Positions 43,917 through 53,011 are shown, numbered from the stretch's first letter. The stretch is 64,000 nt of DNA from Iodobacter arcticus (GCF_042664895.1 NZ_JBHTBQ010000033.1:186001-250000), one strand, 5' to 3'. Notes: a model not told the origin generated them from the sequence alone. A program made the numbers and translations.

Positions 43917-45323
43917 ATGGCTCAGACACTTTATGACAAACTTTGGCATTCCCACGTTGTTCGCACCGAAGACGATGGCACCTGCCTTATTTATATTGAT
44001 CGTCACTTGGTGCATGAAGTCACCAGCCCGCAAGCCTTTGAAGGCTTGAAGTTAGCGGGCAGAACGCTATGGCGCAAGTCTTCGATTGTTTCGACTGCCG
44101 ATCATAATACCCCGACTGATCACTGGGATTTGGGTATTCAAGATCCGATTTCTCGTCTGCAAGTAGAAACGCTGGACGCCAATATCAAAGAATTCGGCGC
44201 ACTGGCTTATTACCCGTTTAAAGATCAGAAGCAAGGTATTGTGCACGTGGTGGGCCCGGAAAATGGCGCGACCTTACCTGGCATGACCGTGGTTTGTGGC
44301 GATAGTCACACCTCTACACACGGCGCTTTTGCCGCCCTTGCGCATGGCATTGGCACTTCTGAAGTCGAGCATGTGATGGCCACCCAAACGCTGGTTGCCA
44401 AAAAATCTAAAGCCATGTTGATCCGTGTGGATGGCGTTTTGGGCCGTGGTGTAACGGCAAAAGATGTGGCGCTGGCGATTATTGGCAAGGTAGGCACAGC
44501 AGGCGGCACGGGCTATGCCATCGAGTTTGGTGGTGAGGCGATCCGCTCGCTTTCTATCGAAGGGCGGATGACGCTTTGTAATATGGCGATTGAAGCGGGC
44601 GCACGTGCGGGCATGATCGCGGTGGATCATAAAACCATCGAATACCTGAAAGGTCGCCCTTATTCTCCGAATGCCAGCCAGTGGGATGCCGCTGTGGCGC
44701 ATTGGAAAACACTGGTGTCTGATGAAGGCGCGGTATTCGATGCGCTGGTCACGCTGGACGCGGCTGAGATTGAGCCTCAGCTCACTTGGGGAACCTCGCC
44801 AGAGCAAGTCTTGGGGATTTCCGGCGCTGTGCCAGATCCTGCTGCCGAGACAGATTTAGTAAAGCGCGGTAGTTACGAGCGCGCTTTGCAATACATGGGC
44901 CTGACCGCCAATACACCGCTGACCGATATTCAGATCGATAAAGTGTTTATCGGCTCCTGTACCAACTCCCGCATCGAAGATTTGCGCGCAGCAGCAGGCA
45001 TTGCCAAGGGTAAAACCAAGGCGGCCAATGTGAAGCTGGTGCTGGTGGTGCCAGGCTCTGGCCTTGTTAAAGCGCAGGCCGAAGCTGAAGGCTTGGATAA
45101 AATATTTGTTGCGGCGGGTTTCGAGTGGCGTGAGCCGGGTTGCTCGATGTGCTTGGCAATGAATGCGGATCGTTTAGAGCCGGGCGAGCGCTGTGCTTCT
45201 ACCAGCAATCGTAATTTTGAAGGCCGCCAAGGCCAAGGCGGGCGCACCCATTTGCTCAGCCCAGAAATGGCGGCAGCAGCGGCCATTGCAGGTCATTTTG
45301 TTGATGTGCGCCAGCTGGCTTAA
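43917..45323 (+). CDS. leuC: 3-isopropylmalate dehydratase large subunit
   Basis: 468 aa, aconitase family. The [4Fe-4S] ligands are in GSCTNS and EPGCSMC; substrate motifs GDSHTSTHGAF and the AEATQ/VMATQT segment are intact. Isomerises 2- to 3-isopropylmalate in leucine synthesis with LeuD. Followed by a small lipoprotein gene and leuD in one operon. leuB is not in the window. Confidence 0.97.
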   Translation: MAQTLYDKLWHSHVVRTEDDGTCLIYIDRHLVHEVTSPQAFEGLKLAGRTLWRKSSIVSTADHNTPTDHWDLGIQDPISRLQVETLDANIKEFGALAYYPFKDQKQGIVHVVGPENGATLPGMTVVCGDSHTSTHGAFAALAHGIGTSEVEHVMATQTLVAKKSKAMLIRVDGVLGRGVTAKDVALAIIGKVGTAGGTGYAIEFGGEAIRSLSIEGRMTLCNMAIEAGARAGMIAVDHKTIEYLKGRPYSPNASQWDAAVAHWKTLVSDEGAVFDALVTLDAAEIEPQLTWGTSPEQVLGISGAVPDPAAETDLVKRGSYERALQYMGLTANTPLTDIQIDKVFIGSCTNSRIEDLRAAAGIAKGKTKAANVKLVLVVPGSGLVKAQAEAEGLDKIFVAAGFEWREPGCSMCLAMNADRLEPGERCASTSNRNFEGRQGQGGRTHLLSPEMAAAAAIAGHFVDVRQLA

Positions 45324-45333
45324 AGGAAAAATA

Positions 45334-45462
45334 ATGAAGCGGATTACAACACTGATATTGATGTTTCTGATACTTGGGCTGACAGCGTGTAACACCGTAT
45401 CGGGCATGGGCAAAGATATTAAAAAAGGTGGCGAAGCCATCGAAAAGGCGGCTAATAAATGA
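45334..45462 (+). CDS. Entericidin A/B-family lipoprotein
   Basis: 42 aa, MKRITTLILMFLILGLTACN...: short n-region, hydrophobic core, lipobox LTAC, and the small mature peptide NTVSGMGKDIKKGGEAIEKAANK, the entericidin signature. AAAGGAAAA precedes the ATG, which is 10 bases after leuC. Its TGA overlaps the ATG of leuD (ATGA), so the three genes are translationally coupled. Entericidins are membrane lipoproteins linked to programmed lysis in E. coli; the role within a leucine operon is unknown. Confidence 0.9.
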   Translation: MKRITTLILMFLILGLTACNTVSGMGKDIKKGGEAIEKAANK

Positions 45463-46097
45463 AAGCATTTACGCAGTTAAATGGTTTGGTTTGCCCGCTG
45501 GATCGCGCCAATGTGGATACCGATGCGATTATTCCTAAGCAGTTTTTAAAATCGATCAAGCGCTCTGGTTTTGGCCCGAATCTGTTTGATGAATGGCGTT
45601 ATCTGGATCACGGCGAGCCGGGCATGGATAACAGTCTGCGCCAGCCTAATCCTGAGTTCGTGCTGAATTTTCCGCGCTATCAAGGTGCAGAAGTGTTGCT
45701 GGCAAGGGACAACTTTGGTTGTGGCTCTAGCCGCGAGCATGCACCGTGGGCGATTGATGATTTTGGCTTTCGCGTTGTGATTGCACCAAGCTTTGCCGAT
45801 ATTTTCTTTAATAACTGCTACAAAAACGGGCTGCTCCCCATTGTTTTAGATAGTGCCGTAGTTGAGCAGCTATTTGCAGAAAGTGAAGCCGCAGAGGGCT
45901 ACCGCTTGACTGTTAATCTAGTAGCACAAACGGTTGTTACGCCATCAGGCCAGACTTTTGGTTTTGATATAACAGGGCATCGCAAGCATTGCTTATTAAA
46001 TGGTCTGGATGAAATTGGTTTGACTTTGAATCACGCCGAAGAGATTAAGTCTTTTGAGGCTCAGCGCCGTATTGAGCAGCCTTGGTTGTTTTCTTGA
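45459..46097 (+). CDS. leuD: 3-isopropylmalate dehydratase small subunit
   Basis: 212 aa. DRANVDTDAIIPKQFLK at the N-terminus and the swivelling-domain signature DNFGCGSSREHAPWA are complete. Forms the LeuCD heterodimer. Start overlaps the stop of the entericidin-like gene by four bases. Confidence 0.97.
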   Translation: MKAFTQLNGLVCPLDRANVDTDAIIPKQFLKSIKRSGFGPNLFDEWRYLDHGEPGMDNSLRQPNPEFVLNFPRYQGAEVLLARDNFGCGSSREHAPWAIDDFGFRVVIAPSFADIFFNNCYKNGLLPIVLDSAVVEQLFAESEAAEGYRLTVNLVAQTVVTPSGQTFGFDITGHRKHCLLNGLDEIGLTLNHAEEIKSFEAQRRIEQPWLFS

Positions 46098-46124
46098 TTT
46101 TTTTTACTTCTGTTGTGCTTTGCA

Positions 46125-46141
46125 TCAACAAAGTTTGTTGA
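46125..46141. promoter_or_regulatory. Perfect 17-bp palindrome in the nagB promoter region
   Basis: TCAACAAA-G-TTTGTTGA, followed seven bases later by TATAGT (46148-46153), a possible -10 of nagB. The palindrome would cover the -35, as expected for a repressor site. The regulator is not identified. Confidence 0.5.
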
Positions 46142-46191
46142 GTCGCGTATAGTATCTACGTTGTTTTACTTATTTCGGAATACCTAAAATC

Positions 46192-46926
46192 ATGATTTTG
46201 CATAAATTCAAAGACCAAAATGAGCTAAACCGTGTTGGTGCGGACTTACTACTCTCTGTTGTGCGTTCTAAGCCTAATGCTATTTTGGGTATGGCTACCG
46301 GTAGTACCCCTGTTGGCATTTACCAGGAAATCGTAAAGAGCTTTAAGCAGGGCTTGGTGAGTTTTAAAGAAGTAACTACGTTTAATCTGGATGAATACGC
46401 AGGTTTGCCTGTTACTCATCCGGAATCATATCGTAGCTTTATGCAAAGCCATTTGTTTAATCATATCGACATTAAGCCGGAAAATACTTACGTGCCTAAT
46501 GGTAATGCCGATGATTTGGATGAAGAAGGTCGTCGTTATGATGAGCTGATTTATCAAAAAGGTTTGGTCGATATGCAGATTCTGGGTATTGGCCATAACG
46601 GGCATATTGGCTTTAATGAGCCGGATGAATCTTTATCCCGCTTTACACATAAAGTGACTTTAAAACCAGAAACCCGTGAAGCCAATAAACGCTTCTTTAA
46701 TAGCATTGATGATGTGCCCACCCATGCATTAACGATGGGCATGGGTTCAATCTTGCATGCCAAGTCTATTTTATTGGTGGTGAAAGGCGCAGAAAAAGCT
46801 GAGATTCTGGATCGCACTTTAAATGGCCCGATTACCACTCAAGTGCCTGCATCGTTCTTGCAAACACATCCTCGTGTGATTGTATTGACTGATTGCGATG
46901 TGGATTACAAGCGCTCACATTCCTGA
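46192..46926 (+). CDS. nagB: Glucosamine-6-phosphate deaminase
   Basis: 244 aa, the short Bacillus-like form without the E. coli allosteric extension. Seen: LGMATGSTPVGIY (phosphate site), FNLDEYAGL (catalytic Asp) and LGIGHNGHIGFNEP. Converts glucosamine 6-phosphate to fructose 6-phosphate and ammonia, the last step of GlcNAc/chitin sugar use. No nagA or transporter is adjacent. Confidence 0.95.
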   Translation: MILHKFKDQNELNRVGADLLLSVVRSKPNAILGMATGSTPVGIYQEIVKSFKQGLVSFKEVTTFNLDEYAGLPVTHPESYRSFMQSHLFNHIDIKPENTYVPNGNADDLDEEGRRYDELIYQKGLVDMQILGIGHNGHIGFNEPDESLSRFTHKVTLKPETREANKRFFNSIDDVPTHALTMGMGSILHAKSILLVVKGAEKAEILDRTLNGPITTQVPASFLQTHPRVIVLTDCDVDYKRSHS

Positions 46927-46957
46927 TCTAAAAGCCGTTTTTTAAGGCTGTATGTAT

Positions 46958-46994
46958 AAAAACACCGAGGGAGCGATTTCGAGGTGTTTTTTTT
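46958..46994 (+). terminator. Terminator after nagB
   Basis: AAAACACC pairs with GGTGTTTT, with a partly paired loop, then T residues. Confidence 0.8.
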
Positions 46995-47023
46995 GATTCA
47001 ATAATTAGAGCGAAGGGTAAATA

Positions 47024-47545
47024 ATGCGGATTGTTTCTTGTACTTATGCACTGCACGCAGAGCAGATACTCTTTATATTTAATGAGGCCATTGTTAACTC
47101 TACGGCGCTTTATGATTATAGCTTGCGGCCTTTAGCCAGTATGGTAGATTGGTTCGCAGATAAAGAAGCAAATCATTTGCCGGTGTTAGGCGTTGAAAAT
47201 GAGGCGGGTGTTTTATTAGGCTTTGCATCTTATGGCGCGTTTCGTGTACGGCCTGCCTATAAATATTCTATTGAGCATTCGATTTATATTCACCCTGATC
47301 ATCGCGGGCAGGGCTTGGGTAAAAAACTATTATTACTCCTTATTGAAAAAGCCCAAGAGCAGGGCTATCACACCTTAATTGGTGGAATTGATGCAGACAA
47401 TACCGCAAGTATTGCCCTGCATCAGCAATTGGGTTTTAGTCACGCAGGTACGATTATGCAATCAGGATTTAAATTTGGCCGTTGGTTGGATTTAGCGTTT
47501 TATCAATTAATTCTAGCTACACCAGCAAATCCAGTAGATGGCTAA
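47024..47545 (+). CDS. GNAT N-acetyltransferase, phosphinothricin/methionine-sulfoximine type
   Basis: 173 aa. GNAT motif A IYIHPDHRGQGLGKKLL binds acetyl-CoA; EAIVNSTALYDY at the N-terminus and NTASIALHQQLGFSHAGTI followed by KFGRWLDLAFYQ are typical of the PAT/MddA group that acetylates the amino group of glutamate analogues. Natural substrate not determinable here. Confidence 0.88.
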   Translation: MRIVSCTYALHAEQILFIFNEAIVNSTALYDYSLRPLASMVDWFADKEANHLPVLGVENEAGVLLGFASYGAFRVRPAYKYSIEHSIYIHPDHRGQGLGKKLLLLLIEKAQEQGYHTLIGGIDADNTASIALHQQLGFSHAGTIMQSGFKFGRWLDLAFYQLILATPANPVDG

Positions 47546-47565
47546 CGCTTGTTAAAGGATTTAGA

Positions 47566-48066
47566 TTGAAGAAGATTTTATTGCTGAGTATTCTAGTTTT
47601 AAGCGCGTGCAGCTCCACGCCACCACGCACTAAAGTGCCGTATTCGACTTCTAAATCCTTGAGCAATATTCAAGCCGCTGGCGCAGGCCGCGAGATCGTC
47701 ATGTATGCGCTGGGCCTCTTGGATGTGAGCTATCAATTTGGCGGTAATAATCCTGAGGCAGGCTTGGATTGCAGCGGTATGGTGAGTTTTGTCTACAAAA
47801 ATGCAGTAGGTGCGGTGTTGCCGCATAATGCGGCGCAAATCGCCAGCCTAGCTCGCCCTGTGGCGACCGAGCAGCTACAGGCAGGGGATCTGGTGTTTTT
47901 TAATACCTTGGGCCGCTCGTTTTCGCATATGGGGATTTACTTGGGTGACGGGCGCTTTATTCACGCGCCTTCGTCAAAGGGAAAGATCAGGGTGGAATCG
48001 ATGTCCAGCCCTTACTTTGCGCAACGCTTCGAAGGGGGGCGTAGCTTACTGGCGCAAAATCCCTAG
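47566..48066 (+). CDS. NlpC/P60-family lipoprotein endopeptidase
   Basis: 166 aa from TTG at 47566 (AAAGGAT seven bases upstream). Lipoprotein signal with lipobox LSAC (Cys15). NlpC/P60 domain with Cys69 (LDCSGMVSFVY), His121 (FSHMGIYLG) and a third polar residue in RFIHAPSS. Cuts gamma-D-Glu-mDap type bonds in peptidoglycan. Its stop shares a CTAG with the stop of the convergent flgN. Confidence 0.9.
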   Translation: MKKILLLSILVLSACSSTPPRTKVPYSTSKSLSNIQAAGAGREIVMYALGLLDVSYQFGGNNPEAGLDCSGMVSFVYKNAVGAVLPHNAAQIASLARPVATEQLQAGDLVFFNTLGRSFSHMGIYLGDGRFIHAPSSKGKIRVESMSSPYFAQRFEGGRSLLAQNP

Positions 48067-48527
48067 GCCAGATCGCGTCTTTGGCCTTGCGGCAGCGATG
48101 TTAGCTTGCCATCGGGGGCGTAGAGCGGGCTATTCTGACTGGCATCAAGCACTTGCTGCATAAAAGTATTGATGAGCTGCTGACGCGTTTCGATCAGCTT
48201 GCCATTGCTTGTATTAAAAGCCGCGGCCTGCCGGGTGTGTTCCAGCAATAAGTGCCACTGCACTAAGGCCTTGGGGTGCTGCTCAGTAAACCAAGCATCA
48301 ATATCACTTTGTGGGTTGATGTCTTGCTCTGCAAAAAACTGGCTGAGTGCTAAACCCGCCTGCTCTGCTTCAAAAGCAGCTGTTTGCTTATCGATGGTAA
48401 GTACAAGCAGGGAATCCAGCTGATTGGAGATTAAATAACTTTGCTCTTCTTTTAGTAGGCCAAGCAGGGTTTGCATGCTGCTTATTGCCTGATGAAGCAG
48501 GTTATCTAAAGGCGCGGTGAGGATCAT
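48063..48527 (-). CDS. flgN: Flagellar export chaperone FlgN
   Basis: 154 aa, mostly helical, FlgN-like leucine-rich N-terminus (LLGLLKEEQSYLISNQLDSLLVLTIDKQ). Escorts hook-associated proteins FlgK and FlgL to the export gate. It begins on the base after the flgM stop (TAA|ATG), the standard flgMN pair. Confidence 0.88.
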   Translation of the reverse strand: MILTAPLDNLLHQAISSMQTLLGLLKEEQSYLISNQLDSLLVLTIDKQTAAFEAEQAGLALSQFFAEQDINPQSDIDAWFTEQHPKALVQWHLLLEHTRQAAAFNTSNGKLIETRQQLINTFMQQVLDASQNSPLYAPDGKLTSLPQGQRRDLA

Positions 48528-48812
48528 TTACTTACCTAGGAGTTCTTGTGCGCTTTGAATAATCTTGCCAGCAATGGCATCGGTGCGCACAGTAAAGCGG
48601 CCTTCGCTAATGGCTTTTTTGAGGGATTCAACCCGTTCGACATCAAAACTTGGTTTTGAGCTTTGTTCGATTTGGCTGAGCTTGGCGGCAAGCGGGTTGA
48701 TGGTAACGCTATCCGTATTGGTTCGCTCGGCACTTGCGGAGCTGGTGTTTGGGGCGCGCTCACTGCTACGGCTTGGTACCGTATTTAGTGGTTTGCTTTG
48801 GTCGATTTTCAT
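48528..48812 (-). CDS. flgM: Anti-sigma-28 factor FlgM
   Basis: 94 aa. Low-complexity, probably disordered N-terminal half and the FlgM C-terminal region (FDVERVESLKKAISEGRFTVRTDAIAGKIIQSAQELL) that holds sigma-28. Secreted through the completed hook to release FliA. First gene of flgMN, driven by the sigma-28 promoter described next, giving a feedback loop. Confidence 0.93.
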   Translation of the reverse strand: MKIDQSKPLNTVPSRSSERAPNTSSASAERTNTDSVTINPLAAKLSQIEQSSKPSFDVERVESLKKAISEGRFTVRTDAIAGKIIQSAQELLGK

Positions 48813-48869
48813 GGTGTTTCATCCTTCGTCACGGGCCAGTGTGACTTGCTATTACAGTCATTATGCCAA

Positions 48870-48896
48870 GTATCGACGTAATTCGTAAAAACTTTA
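48870..48896 (-). promoter_or_regulatory. Sigma-28 (FliA) promoter of flgMN
   Basis: On the minus strand TAAAGTTT (48896-48889, perfect -35), exactly 11 bases, then GTCGATAC (48877-48870, six of eight with GCCGATAA). The flgM start is 57 bases downstream. Confidence 0.85.
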
Positions 48897-49063
48897 GCAT
48901 ATCTACTGTTTATAAGGCGTCTCTGATGCATTTTTATTGTTTTACTTGGTTTTTCTTTCACGCCCGGACAGCCTTAAGGCATTATATGCCACAGATTGCT
49001 TGAACTCATTATCGTGCATCGTCATTTTAAATTGAGCGATACACTTATTTACGGGGCTTTTGA

Positions 49064-51073
49064 ATGAAACAACAATTCGCTTTATCGATTATTGCGGCAA
49101 CTCTGGCTTTTGGCGCGCAGGCCACTTCTCGTTCTGGTCTGGATGCAGAGCGTTTTGATCAAAGTATTCGGGTGCAAGATGATTTGTATCATTCCGTAAA
49201 TGGCACATGGCTAAAAAATACCGAAATACCCAGCGATAAGCCGTCGCATGGTGCATTTTTAATTTTGCGCGATCGGGCCGAAGCGCAAGTTCGCAGTATT
49301 GTAGAAATGGCGGCTAGCCAAAATGGTGCGCCGGGCTCTGCTGTAAAAAAAGTGGGCGATCTATATCAAAGCTATATGAATGAAGCACTGGTTGAGCAAC
49401 GCGGCTTAGCCCCTTTGCAAGCAACTTTAGCGGCAATTGCAGATTTAAAAGATCAAAAAGAACTCGCAGCGCAATTTGCCCAGCTTAGCCTGTTGGGCTT
49501 GAACGCACCCTTTGGTGTTTATGTAGGGCAAGACGAAAAAAATTCAACGGCTTATATTATCAATGTGTATCAAACTGGGTTGAGCCTGCCAGATCGTGAT
49601 TACTATTTAAAATCAGATGCAAAATTTATGGCCGCACGCGAAGCATTGGCGATTTATTTTGAGCGATTATTAAAATTATCGGGTGAATCGCAAGTTGATG
49701 TTGCGGCTTTGCTGGCTTTTGAAACTGAGCTAGCCCAAGTGCAATGGACCAAGGTTGAAAACCGTGATCCGCAAAAAACCTATAATAAAAAAACACTGGC
49801 CGAATTAAAAACACTTGCCCCTGATTTCGCTTGGGATGAATATTGGCAAGCGATGGGCGTGCAAGGCAAGGCAGAATCAGTTGTGGTTTCTCAGCCTAGT
49901 TATATTAAAGCGATGAGCCAGATTATTGCCAAAACACCATTAGCAACATTAAAAGTATGGCTGAAATTTAAAACTTTAGATCAATATGCCAATGCTCTAC
50001 CTAAAGCGTATGTGGATTTAGCATTTGATTTTCATGGTAAGGCTTTGTCTGGCGTGCCAGAGCAAAAGCCCCGCTGGAAAAAAGCCATTGCTGCAACCAA
50101 TAGCAGCTTAGGCGAGGCAGTGGGCGAGCTTTATATTGCCAAGCATTTTACGCCAGAAGCTAAAGCCAAAATGGATGTGATGGTTAAAAACCTAATGGCA
50201 TCTTATCGCACAGGGATTAAAGATTTAACTTGGATGAGTGCAGCAACAAAGCTTAAAGCGCAGGAAAAATTATCTAAATTTACCGTGAAAATTGGCTATC
50301 CAGAGCAATGGATTGATTATTCAACACTAGACATTAAAGCCGATGATTTGCTGGGTAATTTACAACGCGCGCAACGTTTTACCAGTGCGCGTGAAATAGC
50401 CAAATTAGGTAAACCGATTGATCGCAAAGAATGGGGCATGACGCCTCAAACCGTTAATGCCTATTACAACCCCAGCATGAATGAAATTGTTTTTCCTGCC
50501 GCTATTTTACAAGCGCCATTCTTTGATCCAACCGCAGATGATGCCGTGAATTACGGCGCAATTGGCGGCGTAATCGGCCACGAAATCTCACACGGTTTTG
50601 ATGACCAAGGTAGCCAGTACGACGGCGATGGTAATTTAAAAAACTGGTGGGGCAAGCAAGACAGCAAAGCATTTAAAGCATTAACCAGCAAACTGGTCGC
50701 CCAATACGACGCCTATGAGGCGATTCCTGGTAAGCATGTGAACGGCAAATTAACCTTAGGTGAGAATATCGCCGATCTATCCGGATTGGCAGTGGCCTAT
50801 AAGGCATATCAACTGTCATTAGCAGGCAAGCCTTCCGCCAAAATTGACGGCTATAGCGGCGAGCAGCGTTTCTTTTTAGGCTGGAGCCAAGTATGGGCCA
50901 GCAAAATGCGCGAACCCATGACCCTACAATTACTACTCACCGACCCCCACAGCCCCGGCCAATTCCGCGCCAATGGCGCAGCAGTGAATAGCGACGCTTT
51001 TTATAAAGCCTTTAACGTAAAAGAAGGCGACACGATGTATAAGCCAAGTAAAGAGCGAATTCGTATCTGGTAA
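49064..51073 (+). CDS. M13-family (neprilysin/PepO-like) metallopeptidase
   Basis: 669 aa. Signal peptide 1-20 (cleavage after AQA). Peptidase M13 N- and C-domains; zinc motif HEISH in GHEISHGFDDQGSQYDGDGN, third ligand in GENIADLSG, and the C-terminal FRANGAAVNSDAFYKAF region. ENIADLSGLAVAY and NAYYNPSMNEIVFPA are the usual family blocks. Probably periplasmic or secreted oligopeptidase. Full length and undamaged. Confidence 0.95.
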   Translation: MKQQFALSIIAATLAFGAQATSRSGLDAERFDQSIRVQDDLYHSVNGTWLKNTEIPSDKPSHGAFLILRDRAEAQVRSIVEMAASQNGAPGSAVKKVGDLYQSYMNEALVEQRGLAPLQATLAAIADLKDQKELAAQFAQLSLLGLNAPFGVYVGQDEKNSTAYIINVYQTGLSLPDRDYYLKSDAKFMAAREALAIYFERLLKLSGESQVDVAALLAFETELAQVQWTKVENRDPQKTYNKKTLAELKTLAPDFAWDEYWQAMGVQGKAESVVVSQPSYIKAMSQIIAKTPLATLKVWLKFKTLDQYANALPKAYVDLAFDFHGKALSGVPEQKPRWKKAIAATNSSLGEAVGELYIAKHFTPEAKAKMDVMVKNLMASYRTGIKDLTWMSAATKLKAQEKLSKFTVKIGYPEQWIDYSTLDIKADDLLGNLQRAQRFTSAREIAKLGKPIDRKEWGMTPQTVNAYYNPSMNEIVFPAAILQAPFFDPTADDAVNYGAIGGVIGHEISHGFDDQGSQYDGDGNLKNWWGKQDSKAFKALTSKLVAQYDAYEAIPGKHVNGKLTLGENIADLSGLAVAYKAYQLSLAGKPSAKIDGYSGEQRFFLGWSQVWASKMREPMTLQLLLTDPHSPGQFRANGAAVNSDAFYKAFNVKEGDTMYKPSKERIRIW

Positions 51074-51101
51074 TGTATCTGGAAAAAATGGCTTGAAATA
51101 G

Positions 51102-51130
51102 GGCGTTGAGTGATCTCAGCGCCTTTTTTT
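51102..51130 (+). terminator. Terminator after the M13 peptidase
   Basis: GGCGTTGAG-TGAT-CTCAGCGCC (one G-U) followed by seven T residues. Confidence 0.9.
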
Positions 51131-51189
51131 CTGGGTTTTACGTATAGCCGGATTAGTTAATAATTCCAATAGCATTTTCGCGGAATAAT

Positions 51190-51333
51190 TTACAGGCTCT
51201 TGCACGACGCCCTCAATGTATTCACAAACGCATCTTCACTTTCGTAAACCTGAACGAGCGATGTGATCACACGCGGCAATTTCGCCCATAGCACTTGCCG
51301 TGGTTTTTGTTCCGATTGCATTTCAATATGCAC
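51190..51333 (-). CDS. Hypothetical small ORF or gene remnant
   Basis: 47 aa from GTG 51333, or 43 aa from ATG 51321; AAGGGGG just precedes the GTG. Reads MQSEQKPRQVLWAKLPRVIT onward and ends CKSL. No family recognised. Could equally be the 3' end of a lost gene, since two stop codons lie directly upstream. It is the only supported content of the 51131-51473 gap. Confidence 0.3.
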   Translation of the reverse strand: MHIEMQSEQKPRQVLWAKLPRVITSLVQVYESEDAFVNTLRASCKSL

Positions 51334-51473
51334 GCGCCCCCTTCATCAAGTCGTACTCTAAGTGCGGCACCGCACAGACCCCAGTTTACTGTTGGCTTAA
51401 CTTGATATTGGCACCATCGCACTGCGCGATACCGATGTCACATTAGGAATTGAACTCTTGACTGGAGATAAAC

Positions 51474-51899
51474 ATGAATTACACAGACCGTGATGTCTAT
51501 GGCATGTACAAGGACAAAAGTGGCACTAACGCTGGTCCCGGACCTGCGCTTATGGGGGCTAACACTCTTGTGGATAACAATGTATACAATCAGCAAGACG
51601 AGGATCTAGGGCAGATCAAAGAGATTATGCTTGATGTGGCTTCCGGTCGCATTGCCTATGCAGTTCTGTCTTTTGGCGGACTTCTTGGCATGGGCACGAA
51701 GTTCTTTGCTGTGCCATGGAGTGCGCTGGAACTCGATCCAGTAAACAAGCGTTTTGTTCTGAACGTGAATAAAGATCGACTCGATAAAGCCCCAGGTTTC
51801 GACAAGGACAATTGGCCGAACATGGCTGATGCCACATGGGAGCAGAGCATCCATGCTTACTATGGAACAGAGCCCGGTTCATATCTGAATCGTAACTAA
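51474..51899 (+). CDS. PRC-barrel domain protein
   Basis: 141 aa, no signal peptide. NTLVDNNVYNQQDEDLGQIKEIMLDVASGRIAYAVLSFGGLLGMGTKFFAVPWSAL is a PRC-barrel of the stress-associated type often found with membrane and general-stress genes. DRLDKAPGFDKDNWP is a typical extension. Start preceded by CTGGAGAT. Begins an accessory patch whose codon use looks more GC-rich than that of the flanking genes. Confidence 0.85.
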   Translation: MNYTDRDVYGMYKDKSGTNAGPGPALMGANTLVDNNVYNQQDEDLGQIKEIMLDVASGRIAYAVLSFGGLLGMGTKFFAVPWSALELDPVNKRFVLNVNKDRLDKAPGFDKDNWPNMADATWEQSIHAYYGTEPGSYLNRN

Positions 51900-51906
51900 A
51901 GCAAAT

Positions 51907-51931
51907 CGCCCACGTCATGTGGGCGGTCTTG
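51907..51931 (+). terminator. Hairpin after the PRC-barrel gene
   Basis: CGCCCAC-GTCAT-GTGGGCG followed by the moderately T-rich GTCTTGTTT. Confidence 0.65.
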
Positions 51932-52091
51932 TTTGGGGCCGTAATCTAAATCAAAAAACAGTTAGAAACGAGGATGGATCGGCAAGTGACGTGGCCGAGG
52001 CCGAGCAAGTAGTGCGGCTGCCTCGCTGTTAGATATCGATCCATTTAGAACGATTTCCTAGTATATAAAATAGTCAAAAAAAGGATGCATC

Positions 52092-52994
52092 ATGGACGCC
52101 CAGCCACTCGCACCAAATAGCCTCCTTGCCGATTCAACTGTGGTCGATAGCCAGGCCTCTGGCGTTGCTTGGGGGGCTGTATTTGCAGGGGCCGCCGTAG
52201 CCGCAGCGCTGTCGTTTATCCTCTTGATTTTAGGTGTTGGTCTTGGTTTGTCATCCATCTCGCCTTACTCCTATAGTGCGAGCCCAATGGGTTTGCCGAC
52301 GATCGCTTGGCTTATGTTTATGCAACTGGCGGCGTCTGGCATCGGGGGGTATATAGCAGGTCGCTTGCGTGTGAAATGGGCCGGTGTACACCGCGATGAG
52401 GTTCATTTTCGTGATACCGCACATGGCCTCTTGGCTTGGGCACTTGCAACATTGGTGACCGTCGCGGTTCTCGCTGGCGGCGCACGTGCGGTCTTGAGTA
52501 GCGCTATTGAGGCCGGAGTAAGCGCACCCTCGCTCGCCACCCATTCGCAAAGCATGGGCCGATCCGATCTGGGGCAATCACTCTATTCAAGCGAATACTT
52601 TGCGGGCGTGATGTTACGTTCAAACGCCGCAGCGCCTGTGCCTGATTCATTGCGCGCCGAGGTTGGAGCTCTACTGATGAGCGGCGTGATGTCAGGGGGG
52701 ATCAGCTCTGAGGATCGCGCCTATCTGGGCCAATTGATTGCAAAGCGCTCTGGCCTTGGCCAAGTCGATGCAGAGCGTCGAGTAGATGAAATCTATGTGC
52801 GTGCCGCCAAAGCATCTGCAGAGGCGACAGCTAAGAGCAAGGCAATGGCCGAAACGGCGCGCAAGGCCGCCGCGCATTCCGCCCTGTGGATGTTCGTCGC
52901 ACTCCTCTTGGGTGCATTTATCGCTAGCTTTTCGGCCACCTTTGGTGGGCGAGCTCGTGACCATGATCGCGCTATCTTGCGCCCACTTCTGTAA
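52092..52994 (+). CDS. Multi-pass membrane protein of unknown function
   Basis: 300 aa. Hydrophobic segments at ~25-55, ~70-92, ~108-135 and ~265-287; a polar, Ala/Lys-rich helical region (~225-262, VRAAKASAEATAKSKAMAETARKAAA) precedes the last helix. Homologous-looking proteins occur next to PRC-barrel genes in other proteobacteria, from memory. Function unknown. GC-rich codon use suggests transfer. Confidence 0.75.
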   Translation: MDAQPLAPNSLLADSTVVDSQASGVAWGAVFAGAAVAAALSFILLILGVGLGLSSISPYSYSASPMGLPTIAWLMFMQLAASGIGGYIAGRLRVKWAGVHRDEVHFRDTAHGLLAWALATLVTVAVLAGGARAVLSSAIEAGVSAPSLATHSQSMGRSDLGQSLYSSEYFAGVMLRSNAAAPVPDSLRAEVGALLMSGVMSGGISSEDRAYLGQLIAKRSGLGQVDAERRVDEIYVRAAKASAEATAKSKAMAETARKAAAHSALWMFVALLLGAFIASFSATFGGRARDHDRAILRPLL

Positions 52995-53011
52995 GCCTTC
53001 TGGAGAAAACC

